Shown: one piece after another, positions 24,701 through 35,103 of the stretch | How positions within the stretch are numbered: the stretch's first letter is position 1 | How the letters are laid out: the number at the start of each line of letters is the position of its first letter | Assembly: GCA_028551475.1 (NCBI GenBank) | Contig: CM052354.1 | Location: forward strand, 16,701,258 to 16,765,257 | Direction of reading: 5' to 3' | DNA: 64,000 nt | Source of the DNA: Casuarina equisetifolia | Lineage: Eukaryota; Streptophyta; Magnoliopsida; Fagales; Casuarinaceae | Program-made: the position numbers and the translations under genes | The notes under the pieces: model-generated | The model's input: the letters and a program-made list of their open reading frames with translations, nothing else | Database searches by the model: none | Told to the model about the DNA's origin: nothing

Positions 24701-27479
24701 TATGGCCGCTAAGGTAATGCCCTTACTCTTAGATCCATGCAAAACCATAGGTTTACCTTCAATATGTATCGTCAATGTATGACTAATGATATCCAAACTG
24801 ATAGGATTGATTCCCGCAACCCATTACATTCCCAAAACTACATCGTAGCCACCTAAAGGTAGTAAGCGAACCTCCATCTCAAAGTGGTAGCCCTGAATCC
24901 TCCATGGAAACTGGTGGCACTGCATGTGGCTTTGTAACTGCTAATCCCCTACAATCTTAACCTAAAAGGGTTAGGTTTCCTCTAACTAACACCCTAACCT
25001 CTGAGTCAAACTCTCATCAATAAAGTTGTAGGTGGCACCTATAACTAAAAGCAAACTAATGCATGAAGTGTCGAATAATGTTACTAATCGAAAAGTGTTG
25101 GAGGAACACCCCTCAGCTATAGCATGAATGGAGAGAACCTCCTCTAGGTCAGGTGTCACGGCAATGTCCTTAAGCTAGTGTATCAATGTCAACTCAGCAT
25201 CAGGCTCTATCTCAATCCCGTCCTCATCCATCATAAAAAAACAGTTGCTTCTTCTTGCAAATATGACCTTAGTGTCATTTATCATCACAATAATAACACA
25301 AGCCTTGTGCTCGTCAAGCAATCATTTAAGCATCTAAGATACACTTGGTCAAGAAGTGCATACCATTACCAGGGCGAAGGGATGGGGAACCCAAGCACGC
25401 TCAAGAGTAGGCCATGGGGGTCGACTATGGACAATAGGAGTGGAAATGGGTCTTTTACTAAGGTCCATCATTAAATTCTTATGCATCAAGGGTTGTTAAT
25501 AGGCGGTAGCCAAGTCTACCAGTTGGGACAAGGTAATAGGAACTCTCACCTCATCCTTAAGACCTACTAAAAAGGCTGCCAAGAAGTCTTGATTCGTCCA
25601 AGCGGGGTTTTGATCTAAAACTTGATACCTCAATCAATTAAAATCCTTCACATAAGCGTAGAGCAAAGTAGTTTGACAGAACAAATGGAATTCCATCATA
25701 AAGCCTCCCTCGTCATTCCTAATAAATTTCCTACACAAATCTCGGGTGAATTGTTCCTAACTAACTCGTCCTTTATGGTGTAAATAGGGGCCTACCCATT
25801 GTGTGGCCTCATCCTTAAAATATACCACAGTATAATCTACTTTGGCATAACTATCCAATAGCTCAAAATGGAAGAAAAATTCATAACTATTGAGCCATTC
25901 TCTAGGTTAGGCTCTTGTAAAAATATAAAAATATGGGCATTAAGTGCAAGAGCCAAGATTACCCAGAATGAGGGAGCTAGTGGTGTTTTCGAGGGAAAGG
26001 TTGGTCACTAGCACACCAATAGAACTCACGAGAAGGTCCGAGACGGTTGGTATAGGACCTAAGGAATGGTTAGGTTGGGGTTAGGGTAAGCTAACAGTAC
26101 CTATGGGTGGTGGCTGGGCCATGGGAGAGGGCTGGACCACAAACCTAATGGAGGTGCCCCCCAAGATAGCAATGGTCGATAAGGCAATGTTGCCACCATG
26201 GGGAAGGTTAAACCCGTGAGGAAGCCCTCAAGGTTGCGGCTGGTTAATTGGGCCTTAAAGGGGGCTAGGTTAAGGGTAGCTCCAAGGAACAAGTGGGCCT
26301 CAATGAGGAGAGGACCTTAAGGCAACCCAAGCCCTATGTTAAGGAGGTAGAGAGGGGCCCCAATAGGACCCCCAAGTGTTGGCCGACTAGAAGGCCTAGT
26401 GGGTAGGTGGCCCGTAGTGTGCCAATCCCTAATGGAGGGGGTCGGAGGAGGAAGAACTTAGGCTCCAGTGGCTAGGAGGCTCGTAGGAGTTGGGGCCCCA
26501 ATAAGAGGTAGGCCTAGTCTAAGTGGAGGGACCTGAGAGCCCGTAAGGACTAGGGGGCTATCTGGAGCAGTCCATGGATACTAGCTAGGGGGTTTACGAT
26601 GCCCTAGGGGGTTGTAGGAACTAGGGCTTCCTTGGGGCGACTGATCGGGCCAGGGAGGTTCACAAGGGGCTTGTGAGGGTTGGGCTGCAGCCCAAGGGGG
26701 GCTAGGCTCCAAGGTGGGGCGAGGCCTGGTCTAAAGAATGACCTAGGGCCTAGGTGGGAACGTTAAAAGGGGCTTGGGCTAGGCTAAGGAGGCGAGCCAA
26801 GGGGCTCATGAGGGGCTGCAGGAGGCCCCATAGGTGAAGGGTGCCCAAATGGGGCAGGGCTTGACCTAGAGGAGAAGTCGGGACCCGTGTGCACAGGAGG
26901 TGCCAAAGGCTATGGTAGAGTCGACAAGGTGGTAGACATGGTGGTGGTGGGTAGGGAAGGAGCAGGTAGGGGAGCAGGTACGAAAAGTGGGGTGGGAAGT
27001 GGAGCAGGCAAGATCAATAAAGGGTGGGACAAGGGCATGGAAGTAGGTAAGGGAGTGATGGTGGGTAACAAAGTCGAAAGGGATGGGAAGGGTTGGCATA
27101 GGGGGCAATGGAGGGTAAGGGGAAGAGAAACGGAAGTGGAAACAGATGAAGGAGGGGTGGTGGCCGAGGGAAAGGGGACGAGACTGGGTGGGGTTGTAGG
27201 AGAAGGGGGAAGGCCGCTTAAATCTTGGACTAGGACCGAATGGTGCCATTCGTCCAAAAAGCTCCAAGATCTAGGCAATGAAGTGGAAGGCTCGAGGAAA
27301 ATGGGTAGAGAGGGAGGTTGAGGTGGGCAAAAAGCATCAAGCTTTTAGAGGATGAGAAGTTGTTACTCCTTCAGCTACTGAATGTTGGCTGACTGGTCCT
27401 CCAATTATTTGAAATAGGCACCAAAATCGGCCATGGTTTTTTGTTAGGTGTGGGGCGCCAAATCGGTGGCTCTGGATAC

Positions 27480-27863
27480 AATTAGGACTAGAGATCCCTA
27501 GTAGTAAGCAACTCAAATACACATACAATTCTAAGGAAATTTAGGCAAAACCTCCCCTATAATTTAACTAAAATCCTAATACAATCCAAGCAAAATACAA
27601 TTACAAATTCAAATCACAACAGCTAACAATTCACAACTAGTTATGCTCTAAGTTACACTAGTTATGCTAATACAAAGGAAGATAACTAGAACAAGTAAAC
27701 ATAAACCCCTCGAAGCCATTTCAGATCTCCGATAGTCACTCCCCTATTCCTCCTAGCCTATTTCTTGTTCTTTGTATTGCTTCATCCCGAAAATGCCCTT
27801 TAGTTAATTCCTAATTCAGCCCCTTCTTAGCCACGTGTTCAAAAGGTAGGTAAGGTCCTAACA
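27480..27863 (-). repeat. 5' LTR of the gypsy fossil
   Basis: Partner of the left LTR. A tRNA-Met-type primer-site-like word (minus strand 'tatccagagccacc') sits just inside it at about 27463-27478. Confidence 0.85.
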
Positions 27864-27886
27864 ATTGGAAGAAGGACGGGTTTCAT
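27864..27886 (-). pseudogene. Detached 5' coding end of PNGase A copy 2
   Basis: The start codon of the longer form (27886-27884) and the codons for M-K-P-V-L-L-P lie here, directly beyond the right edge of the gypsy element. The 5' flank follows to 28620 and matches that of copy 3 (35104-35836). This shows the insertion fell inside the coding sequence, between the two in-frame Met codons. Confidence 0.85.
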
Positions 27887-28649
27887 CTTCTTTTGAGGAA
27901 GACTTTCATTTTAGGTGGTGAAGTGAAAGACAAAGCAACTTTGTGGAAAAGAAACATCGTGAAATCAGACAAAGATGGAAAAATCAAAGTGAAATGAAAT
28001 ACAGTTCCTTGAAAAGATGGTGACAATCGGTAGTCGGGAAAATCCAAATCATGAGCCAATCTTGACCATCCATAAACATTATATTTGAACTATTTTATTA
28101 ACCAAAATAAACTGGATTTACGCTATGTAATTTATTTATTTTTTTGACAAATTATGAGATGATCAGTTAACTCTTTCGACAATCAGTTATATTTGGAATA
28201 TGAAGTTAATTTTTTATGTTACAAGAGTTAACATAAGTTATATCACATGGATTTGGTTTTATATCTGAATTTGACTTGTTTATATATTCATATTCATTGT
28301 CAATGAAAATTGTGGTAAAATGATCATTTTTTTAATTTAAAACTTTAATAAGATTTTATATTTAAGTGGTCCAGTTTTAGAAGTTTACATCTATTATAAG
28401 AAATGTTCAACAATGTTGAGTGCATTTTCTAGATTTACTTAACTGTATAATAACTGAACCCTATTTATAGTCCTGTGGATCCTAAAATTTGATTCTATCA
28501 AATTCTAAAAAATGATAAAAAAAAAAAGTGAATCAAAAATTCTTATGGTCATAATAATGTTAAAGGAGAGGAATCTTAAGATGCAATAGTAGGTAATAAG
28601 ACACTATAGGAATTATAATAAAATAAAATAATTACCTTTGAGCAGCTCT

Positions 28650-31600
28650 CTATTCTAACCAAGGCAAGGAAGAGATGACTTTTTGTAAGCTATATAACTT
28701 AGCTTAGTTAAACATGTTAGTTTGCTGCTAAGACAGGTTTTGTGAGGGTCAATGCGTGATTGGTATAGAGACCATGCTGCTCAGACTTGTATTACCTGCA
28801 ACGATGATGTTAAGTTGTTAGGGTTACAAGCACTTAAAGGAACCATGAATGACAGAAAAGGCAGAAAGATATTGTCAAACAAAACAATACGAGTTCCAAC
28901 TTTACTCTGATGAAGTCACTTGTTTTCGTTAAGTCCTAGGTCTTAGTAGGAAGAAAGAGAAGAAGAATCTTCTTACTCGATTTCACACTTCAAGGACCCA
29001 TTACAGGCTCAGTAACACGAGCCTAAAACAATAATTAGCTCCATATGAGTTGGGAAGTTGATCCCCATTTGATGGAACTACAATATGAATTAGAAGAGCG
29101 TTCCAAGTAAAACCTTGAAAACATAATGATAAATTGGTCATACATAATTGTGAAGAAGTCAATACATCACTTCAAAAACCAATTCCTTAAAAATCCAGAA
29201 GGACAAACTCATACATAATTAGTAACTTCAAGTCATATTTTAACAATGTGTGACTGAACATATATTTTTTGCATGAACTAAATTTTTGTAGTCCATAAGA
29301 ATGTCAAGAAAAGCCATAGATTCTAATATCATATAAAATAAAATAAAATAAAAACTCATATTACACCTCAAAAAACAACATATGAAGTAGAAAAACAAAC
29401 CCACATATAACCAAAAACTTTAACTCATATCTTAATAAAATGGGATTTGAACATCCACACTAATAACAACCATAGTTAGGAATCTACACTGCAAAGATTT
29501 TCACAAATGAGCATTTGAATGATCTATTAGTCAAAATAGAGTTCACATTTTTGGTATGTAGACACTATTTTGGTTGTATTTATGTCTAAAATTTCTTTCA
29601 TTAGTTATTTATTTTTCTTTTATTAGTTATTTTATTAAACTATCCCAAGTTTCCATGAGCTTTGGTTTAGTGAAACATCATGATCAATAAAAATCAAGGT
29701 CCAAACTTTTTTCTCTAAGCGACAATTGAATTCTTTTAAAATAAATGTGATGAATGACAACTTTGATAAATATATATATATATATATATATATATTTGCT
29801 ATCTATTTCTAATTGATAGTGAATATAAATTATTTTTTTAATATTATAATACATACAAGAGGTCAAATCCCAAACCTTAATTCATGCTAGCTCTCCATTG
29901 AACTAACCAACTAAACAACTAACACAAATTATTATGTAACTATCAATAGTGTATATTAGCTCAAATTAATGTGTATCAATATTGTCAATAGGAAATTAAG
30001 ATCTTCTAAAAAATAAACAATATAATCAATTCTGTATGACAAGAATGTGTTATATAGACTTAGATCAAGAATCAAAATATATCAATAATAAAAGATATAA
30101 GATTAGTACTACTGAATAACAAATCAAAGAGTTAGAGAACATTCATACACATAATAGATAGGATCTAAGTGGTTGAGTTTCTAACCCAAACTTACATCCA
30201 CTATCCCCTAATCCGCAGACTAGGGCTCTTGATTTTATTAAAAAATCAGATAGTTAGAAGAGATTAACAGATCTCTCGTTACAGCCCCAGTTTTCATAAT
30301 TCTTACAGAAACTAGCATTTCATGTGAGGGTTTGCAACCTTTAATGTTATTTATCTTCGAATGACATCGTTTGTACACAAAATCACAAAAGAAGTGAAAC
30401 GGCAACATGGCTTTTCTTCGGCCTTCAGTTTTTTTAATACAAGGCAGCTCTTCATTTTCGCTCTTTATTAAAATGAATCTTCATCCTTACCATCTTTACG
30501 AACGTGAAACTATTTCCTTTCATAAAAGAATAATGCTTGTAAAGTGGATCCCTTTTTTTTTTTTTTAATTTAAGGCAATCGCGTACATTTATGTTACCGA
30601 ATATGTAAGGTTGGGTACTAAGTGCTCATCCTAATTTCAAGTTCTGTTTTGGGGATTTTTTGCTCAGCTATGGCAGATCTTCGGGAAATGAATTCTCACA
30701 CCGTACTGCATCACAGTTTGTTTCTCGTGCCAACCTTCACAAACTCACAATTACATTTAAATCCCATTCCATGCTATATCAAGGTGCAAACTCTACATAT
30801 TACAGAAGCCCAAAAATCTTTCTAGCAAAAAAACAGATACAAGAAAATACTTAAAACATTGATGAAGATGATAATTAGAACACCATTTTTAATTCTCTCT
30901 AAACCCCGATCCCTAATATGAATTAAATAGAATGTGGGAATACTTGCCTATTTCAAAATAATAAAAAACATAACCCCAACCTGAAAAGTTGCACTAAAGT
31001 GAAGGTGTTATCCCGCTTCAAGAGCTATTCTGCTAACTGGCCATTAGTACTAATCAACCACTAGTTATCCCTTATCAAAAAGAAAGTCAAGTTTTTTTCA
31101 GATAAACAGAATAACGAAGACAAAACTGATGTTGCAGCTAAAGCAGCAATACAGTATCTAGACTAGGACCTAACCTAGACCATGAATTGGTGGTCACAGT
31201 TTTAAAATTAAGCACATTCTTTAGGCCACGAAATGACTATTCTTGTGATTCCAGTGTCCTTAAAACAGGTGATTCGACTGGCAAAGCCCACAGATGAACA
31301 AACTATAAGCAAACTTGTTGCTAGTCAACTCTAACAATGGCAATCTTCTTCATTGCGAGTCATGGAGTAGGACAAGATCGACTTAGCACCTGAAGGCTGC
31401 TGACGGCAAGAACCGAACCTGTGACTTACTCTGATATCAAACATTATTACTATACCAAAAGCAATTATTGCTAACGAGATGCATATAACATTTTTTGAAT
31501 TCCACAAAAATAGCACTTACACGCTTGTTGGCACTTGTCACCTCCAGTCAAGCCTAACACCACCAAGCTTTGTGCCTTCTAGAAAGGGTGACACAGAAGT

Positions 31601-33231
31601 AAAAGGCAACCAATGAGAAACAACGATGTCTTGTGTGGGATGAATTGCAAACCAACAGAACAAGGAATTTTGTTACCTGAACCAAGTAAATGGAAATCGT
31701 TGATAATATACAACCCATATTTAACACGAAACATATAACGGGCTCAAACCTTATTGAGCAAACTGAATAAGCAAGTCCAACTCAGGAACAACGTTCCTGT
31801 CGCCACTGGATCAGAACATCATATGACAAAAGCCTGTTTACATTACACGTATAATATTCATTCTACTGGGCAGGCAGAAGCCTAGAAATGATTTTTGTTC
31901 TGATGTAATGACAGCTTTTTAGTTTATCATACCTCTATCAACACGGTTATTTCAAAACTAGTACTCTTTATTTAAGATCTCTTGAGCGACTCAGCTCCAA
32001 AGGATAAAAGGAGAAATTCATAAAAGTTTCAGCTTAAATGTGTTTGATTAGCAAGAATGTCCAATGCATTTGTTGGTACATCCTGATTACATCGTTGCCA
32101 CTTTAAATTATCTGCTCAAGCATTCTTGGAGATATTTATGCTTCAGCATAGAGCAAAATCATGTTTCAAGAACTATCAAATGTATCAATGAAACAAGTGA
32201 TATGATTCAAGCAAAAACTAAAACTAAAAGAGGTTTGAGCTGACAATAAATAAAACAGTTTATAATCAGCAATAAACTAAGAAAGTAGAAAAGGATCTAT
32301 ACTGTGCCTCAACATAGACAGCACGGCAAATGAATAATTAGTATCACCTGTTCCCATGATGATACTCCCCATCATACGTCACAAACACAGCTGATGTTGG
32401 AAAAGCACAGTAACTTACACTACTAAAAAAAGGCCTAATGGCTTTGTCATAGATGCTCAGCTCTAATGGTTGAAATTGAGGATAAAATCTCGACAAAAAA
32501 GACATCATTTTTATCTGTTTTTTTTGCTTTGCTCATTTAGTCAAAGACAATGTTTGCAAATAATAAGAAAGCTAGATAGTTGTTATGTGCTTCTGGAATA
32601 CAGTTTAGGAAGTCATCTAATCAGACTATAGTATAAAAGGCTGGAGCAAAAATATCTATGCCTATTTATGTGGGTACTATCAAGTTATGCTAACCAGTCA
32701 TTTGTATCTTCACTTATATGCTCAATAATCTTTCACATGCAGTGTGTCATCACTACAATTCTGTCAAACAATACCTTTACCAATTCTGTTGCTCCAGATC
32801 ACCGGTGGAACTTGGGGGGTTTGTTTGACAATGCACCCTGCCCATGCTTCACCTTCCAAAATGGAGTTGCAACCTAACTAAAGAAATGGCCATCATTATC
32901 CACTACGCAGAACAACATTGGCTTTAATTTAGAACTCATCTTTTCACACTACATATATATATACTCAACAACAAGGTTGGTTATTAAAACTCAACAAAGA
33001 TCAGAACATACTTGAAGTCACATAATGAGCCAGAGTTCTTCGCTTGAAAACCAAAGCAGAAAACATGGAAATACAAATTAATTTAGAAATTATTTACAAA
33101 GATATCCATGAAAGAAGATCATGAATCACAACACATAATTATTATTTAGGGTGACAACTAGCAGGAGTTCTCTGCAATACCCTATGAAAGAATGCTTTCA
33201 AGAAGTAGTTGAGGAATCAACCAAGAAGAAT
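28650..33231. other. Non-coding spacer between PNGase A copies 2 and 3
   Basis: The unit B counterpart of 12702-17341, with small indels, for example a roughly 40-bp insertion near 31020 and another near 31835. It contains the TA run at 29771-29796. No gene is seen on either strand. Confidence 0.6.
29771..29796. repeat. (TA)n microsatellite
   Basis: Counterpart of the run at 13977-14001. About 60 bp just left of it differ from unit A, suggesting repeat-associated deletion. Confidence 0.95.
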
Positions 33232-35103
33232 CTATACTCCTTTGCTGTTTTCAACTAAACTGGATGCTAGAAAAGCCCTTCGAGCAGGGGAAGACCACCA
33301 TCTGTTTAAACCAAAACCAAAATGAGACCGTGTTCTTCTATGACATCTGTCTGCCACCTTATCATAAAGAATAGTGTAGTTTGAGCTGCTTATATTTCTT
33401 AAGTAACAGAAATTGCCGCCTTCATATTTGTACACTTGTTGTGTGCTGCCCAGTCCACGAGTTACCAGCTTGTTCTTTACAACCATATTGCCCTGACCAT
33501 TCTGCACATTTTTGAGAGAGCTCTTCGATAACCCAAAACCAGTACCCTCGGACTTCTTCTCATTATATCCCAGCGTTACATTTGCAAGAGACAGATAAGT
33601 CCCATTTCCTTGGTCCAACTCGTTGGAGTATAAATAAAGGGTGTACTTTTTGCGTGAGTTTGTTGAGTAAACAGAAGAGGAAGGGATCTTTGCTTGAACG
33701 CTATCATCGAAATGGATGGCCTGATTCACGATCTGCATATCCCCATTGCTTCCCATTACCATTGAGTTAAGGTAACTGAAGTTTTGATTCCAATGGGTCG
33801 TGATGTTGCCATAGGAGGACTTCAGCCATCCAGTTGACAATACGGACCTAGTTACATTAGTCAAAAATGTTCCATCTAAACCCTTAAAATCGGATTCCAC
33901 AGAAACAGCAAGAGGTAAGCTGATATGCATCAAAAGCTCCCCTTCGATTTTTGTGCTCTTCCTGTCTAACCAAAGATGCAAATTTGCATCTATATACCAT
34001 ACATTCAAAGCATTTGTCACACTAAATGAAAATGTATGATCCTTTCCATCTAAAATCTTGCCCAGAAACGGCGTAATTTCAATATTATAAGAAGGTAGGT
34101 TGAATGATCCAATGCCAGTGACGGGTCTCCATAAGAGGGGATTGACCCCTCCAGTATAGATCACAGTAAAAGGCCAAATTGCACCAACAACTTCACCGTC
34201 AAGACTGACCACAACCTCCCTGAAAGGTCCATTTCCGGGTGTACCAGTAAGATTATTTGCCTCAATGTAATCATTCGGAAGATTCGAATACCAAAACTCG
34301 TCATTTTCATGAAACGAAACATAGACCTCCAACACAGCCCTGTAAGAATTTTGAGGAATCTTGAATTCCTTCAACCCAACGTCGGTAGAATTCTCGATTT
34401 CAAACCACAACCCATCATTCAATGGCAGGCTTCGCGAAAGGGGTAAGATCAAATCAGCCGGGGATTCATGCTTGAGTAATGAATTATCCGACTTTACCTC
34501 CGGATAAAAATGAATGGTTATATTCACGTGATACACCCCCGTATAAGTACTGTCAATAAGATTTCCAATATAAACAGCAAGAGTTTGATTGTTCATAAGC
34601 AATGAATAATACCTTGTAATGTCCTTCTCAACTTTCCAAAAAATCCCGGTAGCCCTCGGTTCAGCTGTACAGCTACGAAGAAGCTCTACACCGCCGAGCC
34701 AAACGCCAAATATGCGGTCAAACTGCCTGCCTTTACAAGTCGCATTCCACTCAAACACAATCTTGGAAAATTTGTTAGACCCACAATTGGTGGGAGGTGT
34801 GTAGTCCGCCAAAACTGGGGGCTTCCCATAAGTGTAGCCAAAGTCGTGTTGAAGAACGAGGTAAGAACAAGGTTGGACCTGGGGCAGCTCGATGGGCTTG
34901 GTTACTTCAAAGTAGACTGTCGGTGGAGTGTCATTGAGATGTGTGCCCCGGGAGAGAAGCTCCGGTCTGAAGAGCTTGTTCCTGGGAAGGCTAGCTTCGG
35001 AGAGAAAAGGACAACAGAGAAGGAGGAGAAAGAGGGAGAGAAGTTGCGGAAAACGTAAGGAAGCCATGAATGATGGGTGGGTCGGAAGAAGGACGGGTTT
35101 CAT
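33232..35103 (-). CDS. PNGase A family protein, copy 3
   Basis: An intact intronless gene of 623 aa, Pfam PF12222 type; secreted glycopeptide N-glycanase by family. The start at 35103 gives M-K-P-V-L-L-P-T-H-P-S-F followed by the Met at 35067 (M-A-S-L-R-F-P-Q), which begins a canonical signal peptide (Leu-rich core, ending about F-L-S-E-A). Initiation at the second Met would place the signal peptide at the very N-terminus and is quite possible. Landmarks seen in copy 1 are all present (H-D-F-G-Y-T-Y-G-K-P-P, G-N-G-P-F-R-E-V, D-R-I-F-G-V-W-L-G-G). Many N-glycosylation sites are present. It is the intact sister of copy 2. Activity on a given glycan is inferred from the family only. Confidence 0.93.
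   Translation of the reverse strand: MKPVLLPTHPSFMASLRFPQLLSLFLLLLCCPFLSEASLPRNKLFRPELLSRGTHLNDTPPTVYFEVTKPIELPQVQPCSYLVLQHDFGYTYGKPPVLADYTPPTNCGSNKFSKIVFEWNATCKGRQFDRIFGVWLGGVELLRSCTAEPRATGIFWKVEKDITRYYSLLMNNQTLAVYIGNLIDSTYTGVYHVNITIHFYPEVKSDNSLLKHESPADLILPLSRSLPLNDGLWFEIENSTDVGLKEFKIPQNSYRAVLEVYVSFHENDEFWYSNLPNDYIEANNLTGTPGNGPFREVVVSLDGEVVGAIWPFTVIYTGGVNPLLWRPVTGIGSFNLPSYNIEITPFLGKILDGKDHTFSFSVTNALNVWYIDANLHLWLDRKSTKIEGELLMHISLPLAVSVESDFKGLDGTFLTNVTRSVLSTGWLKSSYGNITTHWNQNFSYLNSMVMGSNGDMQIVNQAIHFDDSVQAKIPSSSVYSTNSRKKYTLYLYSNELDQGNGTYLSLANVTLGYNEKKSEGTGFGLSKSSLKNVQNGQGNMVVKNKLVTRGLGSTQQVYKYEGGNFCYLRNISSSNYTILYDKVADRCHRRTRSHFGFGLNRWWSSPARRAFLASSLVENSKGV

Larger units (their letters stand above)
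19197..27863 (-). mobile_element. Ty3/gypsy LTR retrotransposon fossil, chromovirus-like
   Basis: Inserted in PNGase A copy 2, in the same orientation as that gene. LTRs of about 383 bp lie at 19197-19202 plus 21352-21728 (split by a younger element) and at 27480-27863. The likely 5-bp target duplication flanks it ('gttgg' 19192-19196 and 'attgg' 27864-27868). Minus-strand order is gag-side (about 27.3-25.5 kb), aspartic protease (about 25.1-24.65), reverse transcriptase (about 24.5-23.7, with V-M-P-F-G-L-T-N-like core), RNase H (about 23.65-23.1), integrase (about 23.05-22.2) and a C-terminal region typical of chromoviruses (about 22.15-21.86). That order is Ty3/gypsy. A purine tract abuts the left LTR at 21729. 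The two LTRs differ at about 10% of sites by eye, roughly 3-4 million years at usual plant LTR rates. It is broken with many breaks. Confidence 0.9.
12685..28620. repeat. Direct duplication unit A (holds PNGase A copy 2)
   Basis: Begins at 'ttgagcagctctctgttct' and ends near 'aggaattataata'. It aligns nearly base for base with unit B (28638-35836) apart from small indels and the 8.7-kb retroelement insertion at 19197-27863. Without the insert it is about 7.27 kb. The unit contains the 3' flank and body of copy 2 and its 5' flank. Unit B lacks the insert, and the uninterrupted site is visible there near 35082. Confidence 0.9.

Noticed and set aside
26866-27321. Overlapping open frames on both strands in the G-rich stretch
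   Set aside because: Low-complexity composition inside a retroelement fossil; stop codons are rare there for compositional reasons.
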